From contig NZ_JBHTCO010000005.1 in the NCBI RefSeq assembly GCF_042665295.1, forward strand, positions 124,001 to 188,000: a stretch of 64,000 nt of DNA. The letters are read 5' to 3'. Below are positions 34,100 to 43,577 of this stretch, piece after piece. The notes under the pieces were generated by a model. It had not been told where the DNA came from and did not search any database. It was given only the letters and a program-made list of their open reading frames with translations. Made by a program: the position numbers and the translations under genes. Position 1 is the first letter of the stretch, and each line of letters begins with the position of its first letter. The DNA comes from Scopulibacillus_A cellulosilyticus. GTDB lineage: Bacteria > Bacillota > Bacilli > Bacillales > Sporolactobacillaceae.

Positions 34100-34509
34100 G
34101 TTTTCTTTAACTCACTGTCTTTGGATAATCGTATGGCTTTTTTTGCCAATTCATCAGCGTTTTTATTTTGCTTAGAGGGGATCCACTTTAAGAAAAATAA
34201 CTGAAAGCCGCTAATTAAATCCAACGCTTGATTTAAATAATCGGAAAATGCTTTGTTTTTAACATAAGATTTTTGTACAGCCCGGTCAACCAATTGAGAG
34301 TCTGTACGAAATGACACAGTTAAATAGTCTTTATCAATACAAAATTTAAGTGCATAGAGAAAGGCTTGGAATTCAGCTTCATGATTTGTCATGATACCAA
34401 GAGGTATTGCGTGTTTCTCTTCAATGCCGTTTCCCTGGTTGATGTAAATACCGGCTCCTGAATGGCCGGGGTTTCCAGCACTTGCACCATCAAAATAAAC
34501 TTCGATCAA
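34096..34509 (-). CDS. RNase HI-like protein (YpeP/RnhP type)
   Basis: 137 residues with the RNase H fold. DGASAGNPGHSGAG holds the first acidic residue (Asp7), NHEAEFQAFLYAL the catalytic Glu, FRTDSQLV the third, and NKNADELAKKA the fourth. All four metal ligands appear present, so it is probably an active RNase HI rather than the inactive YpdQ type. Upstream partner of the EamA gene. Confidence 0.88.
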   Translation of the reverse strand: MIEVYFDGASAGNPGHSGAGIYINQGNGIEEKHAIPLGIMTNHEAEFQAFLYALKFCIDKDYLTVSFRTDSQLVDRAVQKSYVKNKAFSDYLNQALDLISGFQLFFLKWIPSKQNKNADELAKKAIRLSKDSELKKT

Positions 34510-34616
34510 TCATGACCCTCCTTTTTGCTTAAAATTATCCTATAATAAGGATACAATAACGATGCCAATGAAAAAAGCAATTTTAAATGAATTATAAAGA
34601 AAACTGTCCAATACAT

Positions 34617-34709
34617 TATCCCGGTGCAAAGCACAGGAAGCTTATTCAGGCAGCAGCTTCACTAACCATCAGGTGAATAAAACCCCGCTGATGAAAGTTT
34701 CACTATATT
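34617..34709 (+). repeat. R1 small intergenic repeat, intermediate copy
   Basis: Starts TTATCCCGGTGCAAAG and ends GATGAAAGTTTCACTATAT. The 3' hairpin module is recognisable (CTAACCATCAG ... CCCCGCTGATG). It lies in the 354-nt gap before the formate-tetrahydrofolate ligase gene, in the same direction as that gene. Confidence 0.75.
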
Positions 34710-34808
34710 AGCTGCAGCCTTAAAAGGATAATTTAAGAAATACTATAAAAAATGAATGGGCGAAAACCGTTTAATTATTTTTTTTGATAACTTATGTTAA
34801 TATAAACC

Positions 34809-34835
34809 TTGTTAGAGATAGTTTTACTTTATAAT
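34809..34835 (+). promoter_or_regulatory. candidate promoter of fhs
   Basis: TTGTTA (34809-34814) and TATAAT (34830-34835) with a short 15-nt spacer, just before AGGAGG at 34848. The ATG at 34834 overlaps the -10 and is not the start. The remainder of 34510-34863, apart from the R1 copy, shows nothing recognisable. Confidence 0.4.
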
Positions 34836-34863
34836 GGAGAGCTTTTTAGGAGGTTGGAAACCA

Positions 34864-36549
34864 TTGATTGAACAACGTGTAAAATCAGATATTGAAATCG
34901 CTCAAGAAGCAACCCTTAAGCCTATTCAAGAGATAGCAGATCAACTCGGCTTAACTGAAGATGATTGGGAACCTTATGGAAGATATAAGGCAAAAGTTTC
35001 TGCTCATACATTAAAGCGCTTACAAAATAATCCGGACGGCAAGGTTGTTTTGGTCACTTCGATTAATCCAACGCCTGCCGGTGAGGGAAAATCAACAGTG
35101 ACCGTCGGATTAGGTCAAGCACTTAACCGCATTGGAAAGAAGACTGTTATCGCATTGCGCGAACCTTCTCTTGGACCAAGTATGGGTATGAAAGGCGGCG
35201 CAGCAGGCGGCGGCTATTCACAGGTTGTGCCAATGGAGGATATTAACCTTCATTTTACAGGTGATATCCATGCGATAACAACAGCTAATAATGCGCTTTC
35301 AGCAATGATTGATAACCATATTCACCAGGGGAATGCTTTAGATATTGATCAAAGGCGCATCGTTTGGAAGCGGGTGCTTGATATGAACGACCGCGCTTTA
35401 AGAAATATTGTCGTTGGACTTGGCGGGCCGGCAAATGGCGTTCCTCGTGAAGACAGCTTTGATATCACTGTGGCATCAGAAATCATGGCTATTTTATGTT
35501 TATCAACGGATATTGATGATTTAAAAAGTCGATTAAGCAAAATGGTTATTGCTTATAACCATAGTAAGGAGCCGATTACAGTCAGCGACTTAGGTGTTCA
35601 AGGGGCGCTAGCTTTACTATTAAAGGATGCTATTCATCCCAACCTAGTGCAAACGCTTGAAAATACGCCGGCTTTTGTCCACGGCGGCCCGTTTGCGAAT
35701 ATCGCACATGGATGCAACAGTGTCATTGCTACGAAAATGGCTAGTAAATTAGGAGATTATGTAGTTACAGAAGCCGGATTTGGTGCAGATCTCGGGGCGG
35801 AAAAATTTTTGGATATAAAAACACGAGCCGGCGGTATCGACCCTAGCGCTGTTGTCATTGTGGTGACTGTCCGTGCTCTGAAAATGCACGGCGGCTTAGC
35901 TAAAGATGAGCTGAAAAATGAAGATTTAGAGGCTCTAAAGCGCGGTATGGTTAACGTTGAAAAGCATATTGAGACAATAAAAACTTTTGGACTCCCTTAT
36001 GTTGTTGCCATTAATCATTTTGTCCATGACACCGATGCTGAGGTTCAGTATGTGCAAGATTGGTGTAATAAAAATGATCACCCTGTTGCAGTTGCTAAAG
36101 TGTGGGCAGATGGCGGCGCCGGTGGTGAAGCGCTCGCAAAGGAAGTTGTCGAAGCTATAGAAAATGGTAAAAAAGATTTTAAACATATTTACGACCTGGA
36201 TACAACGATTGAAGAAAAAATCCAAACGATTGTGAAAAAGGTTTATGGCGGCAGCGGCGTTGAATTTTCCTCTAAAGCCTTAAAACAATTAAGGGAATTT
36301 AAAGAACAAGGATGGGGAAATCTGCCGGTCTGTATGGCTAAAACGCAGTATTCATTGTCCGATGATCCGAAGAAAACCGGACGGCCTTCAGATTTTACAA
36401 TCCATGTGCGTGAGTTAAAAGCTTCGATAGGCGCCGGATTCATTGTTGCTATAACAGGAACTGTCATGACGATGCCAGGCTTGCCTAAAAAGCCTGCTGC
36501 GCTTAATATGGATGTTGATAATGATGGTTTAGTATCGGGATTATTCTAA
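34864..36549 (+). CDS. fhs: formate-tetrahydrofolate ligase
   Basis: 561 residues from the TTG at 34864, 10 nt after AGGAGG; the family is 555-560 residues. ATP-dependent formation of 10-formyl-THF. Motifs: TPAGEGKSTVTVGLGQAL (P-loop), EPSLGPSMGMKGGAAGGGY, FGADLGAEKF and the C-terminal GTVMTMPGLP. Feeds purine and formyl-methionine synthesis. purU at the end of the window performs the opposing release of formate. Confidence 0.95.
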   Translation: MIEQRVKSDIEIAQEATLKPIQEIADQLGLTEDDWEPYGRYKAKVSAHTLKRLQNNPDGKVVLVTSINPTPAGEGKSTVTVGLGQALNRIGKKTVIALREPSLGPSMGMKGGAAGGGYSQVVPMEDINLHFTGDIHAITTANNALSAMIDNHIHQGNALDIDQRRIVWKRVLDMNDRALRNIVVGLGGPANGVPREDSFDITVASEIMAILCLSTDIDDLKSRLSKMVIAYNHSKEPITVSDLGVQGALALLLKDAIHPNLVQTLENTPAFVHGGPFANIAHGCNSVIATKMASKLGDYVVTEAGFGADLGAEKFLDIKTRAGGIDPSAVVIVVTVRALKMHGGLAKDELKNEDLEALKRGMVNVEKHIETIKTFGLPYVVAINHFVHDTDAEVQYVQDWCNKNDHPVAVAKVWADGGAGGEALAKEVVEAIENGKKDFKHIYDLDTTIEEKIQTIVKKVYGGSGVEFSSKALKQLREFKEQGWGNLPVCMAKTQYSLSDDPKKTGRPSDFTIHVRELKASIGAGFIVAITGTVMTMPGLPKKPAALNMDVDNDGLVSGLF

Positions 36550-36586
36550 ATATGAGGAGCAATCGGCAGCCTTGCTTCTTGTTATC

Positions 36587-36615
36587 TTGACATGTTATTT
36601 TAAGTATACGATAAA
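36587..36615 (+). promoter_or_regulatory. sigma-A promoter of bacilliredoxin gene
   Basis: TTGACA (36587-36592), 17-nt spacer, GATAAA (36610-36615). Confidence 0.6.
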
Positions 36616-36639
36616 CCTTATAAACGGAGTGATTAATCA

Positions 36640-37074
36640 ATGTCAATGGCCTATGAGGAATATATGAGGCAAGTCGCTAAGCCAATGAGGGAAGAGTTAA
36701 CTGGTGCTGGATTTAAGGAATTAACAACTCCTGAAGAAGTTGATAACTTTATGGAAAATGCTTCAGGGACATCGGTGGTCGTCGTCAATTCGGTTTGCGG
36801 CTGTGCTGCGGGACTGGCGCGCCCTGCCGTTGTTGAATCTTTAAATAATGATGTGAAACCTGATCATCTTGTCACCGTTTTTGCCGGTCAAGACCGGGAA
36901 GCAACGGCAAAAATGCGTGAATATTTTACAGGTTATGAACCGTCGTCTCCATCAGTAGCTATTTTAAAAGGTAATGAAGTTGTCCATTTTATTCCGCGTG
37001 AAGATATAGAAGATGAAGATATAGAAACGATTGTGAATAATTTAAAGGGTGCTTACGATAAATACTGTTCTTAA
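36640..37074 (+). CDS. bacilliredoxin BrxA/BrxB family (YphP/YqiW)
   Basis: 144 residues, thioredoxin-like fold with the CGC active site at residues 53-55 (NSVCGCAAGLARP). Removes bacillithiol from S-bacillithiolated proteins after oxidative stress. ATG at 36640 (a second in-frame ATG is at 36646) with a GGAG site. The sequence is of the length and type of both BrxA and BrxB; which one cannot be fixed. Confidence 0.92.
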   Translation: MSMAYEEYMRQVAKPMREELTGAGFKELTTPEEVDNFMENASGTSVVVVNSVCGCAAGLARPAVVESLNNDVKPDHLVTVFAGQDREATAKMREYFTGYEPSSPSVAILKGNEVVHFIPREDIEDEDIETIVNNLKGAYDKYCS

Positions 37075-37081
37075 AGAGGCT

Positions 37082-37111
37082 GTCCAAAAAGTCCGGCCCT
37101 CCTTTTTGAAC
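37082..37111. repeat. R2 short hairpin copy
   Basis: GTCCAAAAAG and CTTTTTGAAC flank a 10-nt centre (TCCGGCCCTC). It is equivalent to the two ends of the 282-bp R2 copy with the interior removed. Confidence 0.7.
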
Positions 37112-37120
37112 ACTTACTAA

Positions 37121-37144
37121 AAAACCAAGCGAATGCTTGGTTTT
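37121..37144 (+). terminator. terminator of bacilliredoxin gene
   Basis: AAAACCAAGC and GCTTGGTTTT perfect stem with a GAAT loop. Confidence 0.8.
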
Positions 37145-37165
37145 AATTATTGAGGGGGAACATTT

Positions 37166-37405
37166 ATGAATACAGTTGCTTTAACCCAGTCCCAAAAAGA
37201 ACTTTTAATCAATAAATTACAGGGGTATTTTTTCAGTGAACGTCATGAGGAACTAGGATTAATCGGTGCGGAAAATTTATTGGATTTCTTTTTAAAAGAA
37301 TGTGCTCCATTAGTCTATAATACTGCATTGAAAGATGCCAAACACGTCATCGATCAACAATTTGCCTCATTAGAAGAAGAAATATATATTTTGGAAAAAA
37401 GGTGA
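37166..37405 (+). CDS. DUF2164 family protein
   Basis: 79 residues, ATG after GAGGGGG. Matches the DUF2164 pattern: KELLINKLQGYFFSERHEELG, then ENLLDFFLKECAPLVYNTALKDA. Helical, cytosolic, function unknown. Confidence 0.78.
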   Translation: MNTVALTQSQKELLINKLQGYFFSERHEELGLIGAENLLDFFLKECAPLVYNTALKDAKHVIDQQFASLEEEIYILEKR

Positions 37406-37494
37406 TATTGACCTTTTTTCACTGATATGTATAATATTTTATGTGCATTTGTCAATATTATTTGGTATGATAATATTTGTCTGTTAAAGAAGGT

Positions 37495-37776
37495 GTTCAA
37501 AAAGTCCGGGAAAAATAGCTGTCGATACTGTGGGTTAAGTGCTCCTGCGCCGAAGATTACACATGGGAGTATTTCCACTTCTCGTCGCAGCTCGCAGCAG
37601 TTCGAGAAGCTTTGCTCGGTGCTCCTCCGCTCCTCACGTATTAAAGGCATACGTTCCGGTGCTCGGAGGCGGCGCTTCCTTGAACTTCCGACGCACAGGA
37701 CGTGCTAGTACTGGCGTTGTCACATGGACGTGACGTTTTTAGCCAGTGTCGGCTCTTTTTGTCCTCCTTTTTGAAC
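37495..37776. repeat. R2 long copy, 282-bp element with terminal inverted repeats
   Basis: GTTCAAAAAG (37495-37504) and CTTTTTGAAC (37767-37776) are exact inverted repeats. The interior is clearly richer in G+C than the flanks, with runs such as GTGCTCCTCCGCTCC, and encodes no plausible protein. It has no transposase and looks like a MITE or structured repeat. Together with its flanks it fills the 410-nt gap before trhO. Confidence 0.75.
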
Positions 37777-37815
37777 TTATATTTAAAAGAAGATAAGGAA
37801 AAGGTGGTGTTATTA

Positions 37816-38742
37816 ATGTCAGAGAACAAACCTTATCGCGTTCTGCTATATTACAAATATGTTCCAATTGAGGATCCCGAAACGTTTACAGAAGAACATT
37901 TAGCTTTTTGTAAAGAGTTAGGTGTTAAAGGACGTATACTTGTTGCTTCGGAAGGAATTAACGGCACACTTTCGGGAACAGTTGAACAAACTCAAATATA
38001 TATGGATACTTTGAGAAGTGATCCGCGCTTTAGTGATATTGAATTTAAAATTGACGAAGCGGATGGACATGCATTCAAGAAAATTTTTGTAAGGCATCGC
38101 AAAGAGATCGTTTCACTTAAATTAGATGACGATATCAATCCGAATGAGTTAACCGGCAATCATTTGTCTCCAAAAGAATTCTACGAAAATCTCCAAAGAG
38201 ATGATGTTATTGTGATTGATGCGCGTAATGATTATGAGCATCAGATTGGACATTTCCGAAATGCTATTTTACCGGATGTTGAAGCATTTCGTGACTTGCC
38301 TAAGTGGATTGAAGAGAATTTAAGTGAACACAAAGATAAAAAGATCCTTACTTATTGTACAGGCGGTATCCGCTGTGAAAAGTTCTCCGGGTATTTAAAG
38401 AAACAAGGGTTTAAAGATGTTAACCAGCTCCATGGCGGTATTGTTGAATACGGGAAGGATCCGGAAGTTCAAGGACGTCTCTATGATGGAAAATGTTATG
38501 TTTTTGACGAAAGAATTTCCGTTCCTATCAATCGTACCGAAGAAGACGTTGTCATCAGTAAATGCTATTACTGCGGCAAACCAGAAGACCGGTTAGTTAA
38601 TTGCGCTAACCCTGAATGCAATCGTCAGCATGTTTGCTGCGAAGAATGTGAAGAAAAATATAAACGCTCTTGTTCAAAAGAATGCCGTGAACATCCACGA
38701 AATCGTTATGAAAAAGAAAAGAAATTAGCTGTGCAAAACTAG
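37816..38742 (+). CDS. trhO: tRNA uridine 5-hydroxylase TrhO (rhodanese family, YbfQ-like)
   Basis: 308 residues from the ATG at 37816 with AAGGTGG upstream; 38 upstream in-frame codons come from the R2 element. N-terminal acylphosphatase-like domain (RVLLYYKYVPI; SEGINGTLSG), central rhodanese domain with DARNDYEHQIGHF and the active-site Cys in TYCTGGIRCEKFSGYL, and a C-terminal cysteine-rich zinc-like region with several CxxC pairs (CYYCGK, CCEECEE). Forms 5-hydroxyuridine at tRNA position 34 independent of prephenate. Confidence 0.92.
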   Translation: MSENKPYRVLLYYKYVPIEDPETFTEEHLAFCKELGVKGRILVASEGINGTLSGTVEQTQIYMDTLRSDPRFSDIEFKIDEADGHAFKKIFVRHRKEIVSLKLDDDINPNELTGNHLSPKEFYENLQRDDVIVIDARNDYEHQIGHFRNAILPDVEAFRDLPKWIEENLSEHKDKKILTYCTGGIRCEKFSGYLKKQGFKDVNQLHGGIVEYGKDPEVQGRLYDGKCYVFDERISVPINRTEEDVVISKCYYCGKPEDRLVNCANPECNRQHVCCEECEEKYKRSCSKECREHPRNRYEKEKKLAVQN

Positions 38743-38759
38743 TTTTGCATTCTAAGCTT

Positions 38760-38784
38760 AAAGGGAGACAATGGTCTCCCTTTT
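38760..38784 (+). terminator. terminator of trhO
   Basis: AAAGGGAGAC and GTCTCCCTTTT stem with AATG loop. Confidence 0.85.
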
Positions 38785-38861
38785 ATATTATCATTAAAAG
38801 ATAACATGGCAGGTTTTTTACCTTAATTATTTGTGTAAAGGCAGTATTGGAGGGGAGTAAG

Positions 38862-40031
38862 TTGTTACATAAAGGAAATTTTTTTATTAAAACAAAACAG
38901 CAGAAAGAATTATATGATTTAGCGTATCAACACGCTGAGAAATTTCGAGAACGTGCAGCTTATTATGATGAAACCGGCGAATTCCCGTTTGAAAACTTCA
39001 AAGAATTAAAAGCTTCGGATTTCCCCGCTTTAACAGTACCGACAGAATACAATGGAAGAGGAATATCGCTATATGAGTTAGTGCTTGTTCAAGAAACACT
39101 TGGTCAAGGCGATGCAGCAACGACTCTGGGTATGGGTTGGCATTTAGGTATATTAATGGATTTAAGCATTCGCAGAGAATGGGATGAATCAATATTTCAA
39201 AAGCTGTGTGAAGAGGTTGTCAGCGGGAAAAAGCTGATAAACAGGGCAGCAACAGAACCGAAAACCGGAAGTCCAACCAGGGGCGGGAAACCATATACAA
39301 CCGCTGTCAGGCAGGCGGATGGCTGGTTAGTTAATGGTCACAAGAGCTTTGCATCACTTGCGCCCATTGCCGATTATTTTGTCATATCGGCTTCGATTGA
39401 AGACAGCGATCAAGTCGGCGGTTTTTTAATTGATACACATCGCTCAGGCATTCAAATTAAAGAAACTTGGGATACCATGAGTATGCGCGCGACCGGCAGC
39501 GATGACCTTATTTTAAAGAATATTAAAGTGCCGGTTGAAGCACATGTTGAAACCATTAGAGGGGGTCATGCCAATGATAAATTGCCTCCTGGCTGGCTGC
39601 TTCATATTCCCGCATGTTATCTTGGTATCGCATTGGCCGCCAGACGTGATGTTATCGCATTTGCCGAAAACTATCAGCCGAATAGTTTGCCTCACCCTAT
39701 TAAGGAAGTTCCTCATGTACAGCAAAAAATTGGTGAGATTGACTTGGAATTAATGAAGGCCAGATATTTAATGTATGGTGTTGCCGAGAAATGGGATGAA
39801 GATGAAGAGATGCGTCCCTATCTTGGTCCAGAGTTATCAGCAGTAAAATACGCCGCAACAAATGCAGCCGTTAAGGTTGTTGATTTGGCAATGAGGATTG
39901 TCGGGGGAACGAGTATTTTTCGGTCTAAGCCTTTTGAAAGATATTACCGGGATGTCAGAGCCGGTATTCATAACCCGCCAAATGATGATGCAGTCTTGGG
40001 GATATTGGGAAAACGGGTTTTCAATGATTGA
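38862..40031 (+). CDS. acyl-CoA dehydrogenase family protein, YdbM-like
   Basis: 389 residues from the TTG at 38862 following GGAGGGG. The N-terminal helical domain, the middle beta domain (ATEPKTGSPTRGGKPYTT; MRATGSDDLILKNIKVP) and the C-terminal helical domain are present. The usual catalytic Glu motif YEGT is absent; the corresponding area reads GIHNPPNDDAVLGILG, as in YdbM-type proteins. Substrate unknown; possibly an FMN/FAD monooxygenase-like branch of the family. Confidence 0.85.
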   Translation: MLHKGNFFIKTKQQKELYDLAYQHAEKFRERAAYYDETGEFPFENFKELKASDFPALTVPTEYNGRGISLYELVLVQETLGQGDAATTLGMGWHLGILMDLSIRREWDESIFQKLCEEVVSGKKLINRAATEPKTGSPTRGGKPYTTAVRQADGWLVNGHKSFASLAPIADYFVISASIEDSDQVGGFLIDTHRSGIQIKETWDTMSMRATGSDDLILKNIKVPVEAHVETIRGGHANDKLPPGWLLHIPACYLGIALAARRDVIAFAENYQPNSLPHPIKEVPHVQQKIGEIDLELMKARYLMYGVAEKWDEDEEMRPYLGPELSAVKYAATNAAVKVVDLAMRIVGGTSIFRSKPFERYYRDVRAGIHNPPNDDAVLGILGKRVFND

Positions 40032-40055
40032 AAAAGCTTCCATTTGGAAGCTTTT
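40031..40055. terminator. bidirectional terminator between acyl-CoA dehydrogenase and tgl
   Basis: AAAAAGCTTCC and GGAAGCTTTT stem between convergent genes. Confidence 0.85.
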
Positions 40056-40066
40056 ATTTCGCAATA

Positions 40067-40849
40067 TTAAACGGCAGAAGATGGTTCCGTTTCCATATAT
40101 CTCTGCCTGCTGTACCTAAATAGAAAAGCAAAATAAGGCCGATTGGCATCATTCATCAAATAAGCTGAACGCGTTGCACCGACGCGTCTATTTTCATTAA
40201 GTTCCTCAATCATTTGTTCGGCTCTTAAAACGCCAAGGCCATGGCCGTAATAATATCCGTTAGGTAATTCTATCGCATTTTCTCCTTGCCATTGCGGCGT
40301 TCTCGGATTAACATCAGGGTTTTTAAAATAACGGATATCGCCAATAATTCCATGGCCGTCAACATTTTCTGTTATAATGGGGAAATTTGAATCCCTATTC
40401 CAATCCCATAAATACACATCCGGGTAGAGGCGATCAAAGACTGAAGCTGATACTGTATCAATAAATGCTTTATATAAAATAATGACCATAGCTGTTGCAC
40501 ATTCAAACGCGTATTTGTCACCGTTTTGGAAAATATCATTAATGGCTTGGCTTGGGCGGACGCCTGATTTCAATTCAAACCCGCCTTCATTTGTTAACCG
40601 CCAATAGCGTTCGTTGCAACGTGAATAATAAAAAGTCGCAAAGCTTGCCTTGCTCTGATATAAATTTAGCGCTGCGACAACAATATAATTTCTCATCGTA
40701 ACCTCAAAATTTAATTCTTCATATGAACTATAATTAAAAACAGCAGGATGATTATGTAGCTGTTGCAGAATGCTGTCACTATATTGACCATGAAATTGCG
40801 ATGAAGACAATTGGCTGCTTGAAATGGGTTGATGATGAATGGTAATCAC
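40067..40849 (-). CDS. tgl: protein-glutamine gamma-glutamyltransferase (spore transglutaminase)
   Basis: 260 residues (B. subtilis Tgl is 245). Cross-links spore coat proteins such as GerQ. The catalytic cysteine is Cys117 in YAFECATAMVIILYKA. Conserved LWDWNRDSNFPI and NGYYYGHGLGV are present. GTG or ATG-like start at 40849 with AGGAGG upstream. The next gene upstream in the same direction is an unknown protein, probably also sporulation-linked. Confidence 0.93.
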   Translation of the reverse strand: MITIHHQPISSSQLSSSQFHGQYSDSILQQLHNHPAVFNYSSYEELNFEVTMRNYIVVAALNLYQSKASFATFYYSRCNERYWRLTNEGGFELKSGVRPSQAINDIFQNGDKYAFECATAMVIILYKAFIDTVSASVFDRLYPDVYLWDWNRDSNFPIITENVDGHGIIGDIRYFKNPDVNPRTPQWQGENAIELPNGYYYGHGLGVLRAEQMIEELNENRRVGATRSAYLMNDANRPYFAFLFRYSRQRYMETEPSSAV

Positions 40850-40875
40850 ATTAATATCCTCCTTTCATTTAACAA

Positions 40876-41847
40876 TTAGTTTATCGATGCGACTTGCTGT
40901 TGCACCGGACTTTTTATCCAGCTCATCCACTGGGGGCGATGACGCCTGCGCAAATATAATGAGTATGAAGAGAGGCGCTGCTGCATTTCATGAGAAAGCT
41001 TATTAAAATTGATGTTTAGCTGTTTCTCATAAGGGGAGAGCTGCTGTATCGTTTCCCCTGTTTTCGATGAAACGGCTTTACCAAGGTATTTAGCGTTTAA
41101 CAATGGTTTAAACGGGACAGGATTTGGACTCATATCGTTTGTTTGCCCTGTATAAAATAAATATTTGCTGTTTTCTTCAAACCATTCTTCAAAAATAATT
41201 AACGCCTGCTGATTAGTCTTTGCGCTTGATAACCCTGGAATAAAGCTAAGAAGTTTCCTTGCCAACGAACTTTCCATATGATTTGATGAGTTTAAATAAT
41301 TTGAAATAAAAATGAGGCACAAAGGGTTTGCGGATTCAAATATCGCCCAAATAAGATAGTGGTTCTGAGATTGGTGGCGGTAACGATAGAAAACTAAATC
41401 TACCGTTTCCTTCAAAACATTTTCTTGGTAAGAAATCAGCATTTGTATGGCTGCGCTGTCAATAATCTGCAGGTAGCCCGGTATAATAAATTCTTTGGCC
41501 CCAGTCACCAATATCCATCGAAAAGTTGTGATGATGAGATCGTGCTGATCTGTAAAGTGTTTAACTTTATGAATACCGAGGTCTGCACCATGTAAAACAT
41601 TTTCAATGTGCGATAGAGCCATTTTATTGCGATCGTTAAGCTGATGCTTACATTTTTTTTCAATAATTTGTTTTGATAGTGTAAAAAGGGTTGGGAATTC
41701 CAGAGCATCTTTGTTAATAAGGCTAATTGCCTTTTTTTGATTCTCATTAAACATCTTTTTCCACTTTTTAATAAGTTCGGCAGTATCATGTTTTCTCAAT
41801 TGGTTAAGCGGGTGTTCGTTCCGTTTATCTTCATAACTGATTGTCAT
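40876..41847 (-). CDS. uncharacterised protein upstream of tgl
   Basis: 323 residues from the ATG at 41847 with a GGAGGG site; 20 upstream codons excluded. Mostly helical and basic, with no signal peptide, membrane segment or motif recognised. The C terminus is Arg/Gln-rich (RRRHRPQWMSWIKSPVQQQ), glutamine and lysine residues being possible transglutaminase substrates. It precedes tgl by 26 nt, so co-expression during sporulation is likely. I do not recognise a family. Confidence 0.7.
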   Translation of the reverse strand: MTISYEDKRNEHPLNQLRKHDTAELIKKWKKMFNENQKKAISLINKDALEFPTLFTLSKQIIEKKCKHQLNDRNKMALSHIENVLHGADLGIHKVKHFTDQHDLIITTFRWILVTGAKEFIIPGYLQIIDSAAIQMLISYQENVLKETVDLVFYRYRHQSQNHYLIWAIFESANPLCLIFISNYLNSSNHMESSLARKLLSFIPGLSSAKTNQQALIIFEEWFEENSKYLFYTGQTNDMSPNPVPFKPLLNAKYLGKAVSSKTGETIQQLSPYEKQLNINFNKLSHEMQQRLSSYSLYLRRRHRPQWMSWIKSPVQQQVASIN

Positions 41848-42002
41848 TGCAAGCCCTCCAATATTTGAGAACATCGATAAATATATATGTGAAAAAAGAG
41901 TATTCATGTCAAGTGAAATAAGAGAATAATTAAGGGTAAAGTAACTTAAAAAGGGACAAAAAAATAGGACCGCTCTATTAAAACGGCGGTACCAATCATT
42001 TA

Positions 42003-43463
42003 TTATGGTGAATCCGACTTTAAAAATTCATTTACTCGATCTACGAATTGTTTTCGATTATACTTATTGTAAAGGTTTGTTGCCAGTCTGACGGGATCTC
42101 CGAAGAAAAAACGTTCATATAGAATTTGCCTTGACCCGAAAGCACTCATGCATGCATCCCATGCAAGACGGAACAGCTTCACCTTATCTTCTCCTTTAGA
42201 CATTGATGATTGCAAATAAAGATCAAGATCAGGTTTGAGTTCTGATTTAAAATCGGCCTCTGTCGGAATCGATACAAGACCGCTTGCACCAATAAGCTGG
42301 ATAATTTCTGAGAATCGAGGGTATATCTTAGGGTAAAATTGTGTTGCGGCAAGCAATGGATCCGGATCGGGGGAGAAAACGCCCCATTGATTCATTTTTG
42401 CTTGTTTTTCGGATGAATAAATAAACCCTTTTAACGCCTCAATGCCAACGATAACCTCAGAAATTTTTTCATGAATATGCTGGTATTCGCTAATATTAAT
42501 TTCATCAATCAACTTTTGCATAATCCCTAATAAAAATTCGGATTTAACAATACTTTTGCAAACGATTTGATGGGTTGTGTGAGGGAAAAAACCGCTGTCA
42601 TTATATAGACGGTTATTAGCGAAAATGTTGCCGTGAATAAATACCCGATCCCAAGGAACTGTGACATGATCAAATACGACAATTGTATCCATTTCTTCAA
42701 AACGGGAGCCGAGCGGATGGTCAAAAGTTGATTTGCCGTAATCAAATGACTCCCTGGTGATAAATTTAAGGCCAGGTGTATTATTCGGAATGGCAAAGGC
42801 ATAAGCATACGGCACTGTTCCATCGATTTGCGGCAGTTGTGCACCTGAGGGAAAAACAATGATTTCGTCTGTTGTTCCGCCTTGTGTAGCGAGAAGTCTG
42901 GCACCATGTATGACAATACCATCATCATTTTGATCGATCATTTTGGCAGCAATGATTTCCGACGAATCTTCGATGTAAAAGCTCCCCCGGTTTACTTGGG
43001 GCTGAATAAAGGTGTGTGTCAGAGCCAAATCATTTTCTCTTACATATTCATAGTATTTTTCCATGTTTTGTGCACATTGCTTACTTTGAACTTCTAACAT
43101 TTTGGCCGAAGTCCCAAAGGTCATTAAAGCGGTATTTAAATAATCGGGTGAGCGCCCAAGCATGCCGCAGGATAGTTTAGCCCATTCTTGGATGGATAAT
43201 CGTCTTTTTTCTAAATCTTCACTGTTTCTGGGAGGCAAATAAGATGTACCGATACGTTCACCGGTTGTGTCTGACTTCCAAGTCATTAAATCTTTAAGAT
43301 CCGGGCGATGCTGGAGATCATAAAGCTTGGCCTGACTTTGAATAACCCCTTTAAATGCGGGGTGTTCAGAAATTTTTCCGGTAATTTTTTTACCTTCATG
43401 CCAAATATTTGTCTTTAATTGATCAATCCGATCGATATATTGTTGTCCATTGACCGCTGGCAT
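42003..43463 (-). CDS. 4-hydroxyphenylacetate 3-monooxygenase, oxygenase component (HpaB family)
   Basis: 486 residues starting at the ATG at 43463 after GAGGTGA. Flavin-dependent two-component oxygenase family: FGTSAKMLEVQ, IHGARLLATQGGTTDEI, and the RFEEMDTIVVFDHVTVPWDRVF region are typical, with a fold related to acyl-CoA dehydrogenases. Close in type to YoaI of B. subtilis. No HpaC reductase gene is adjacent, so reduced FAD must come from elsewhere. Substrate may be a phenolic compound. Confidence 0.9.
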   Translation of the reverse strand: MPAVNGQQYIDRIDQLKTNIWHEGKKITGKISEHPAFKGVIQSQAKLYDLQHRPDLKDLMTWKSDTTGERIGTSYLPPRNSEDLEKRRLSIQEWAKLSCGMLGRSPDYLNTALMTFGTSAKMLEVQSKQCAQNMEKYYEYVRENDLALTHTFIQPQVNRGSFYIEDSSEIIAAKMIDQNDDGIVIHGARLLATQGGTTDEIIVFPSGAQLPQIDGTVPYAYAFAIPNNTPGLKFITRESFDYGKSTFDHPLGSRFEEMDTIVVFDHVTVPWDRVFIHGNIFANNRLYNDSGFFPHTTHQIVCKSIVKSEFLLGIMQKLIDEINISEYQHIHEKISEVIVGIEALKGFIYSSEKQAKMNQWGVFSPDPDPLLAATQFYPKIYPRFSEIIQLIGASGLVSIPTEADFKSELKPDLDLYLQSSMSKGEDKVKLFRLAWDACMSAFGSRQILYERFFFGDPVRLATNLYNKYNRKQFVDRVNEFLKSDSP

Positions 43464-43577
43464 GGCTGTCACCTCATTTTGTCTTTTCATATTTATAGTA
43501 AGAGGTTAGGCGTGTCTGAGTGACTATATTTTACAATACTCAGCGGATTGAAAGTTGTTAAATAAGGAGAGATAGAA

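Noticed and set aside
37427..37733. Two overlapping reading frames inside the long R2 element
   Set aside because: Composition follows the repeat, no ribosome site, no protein-like sequence, and they end in or overlap the trhO leader.
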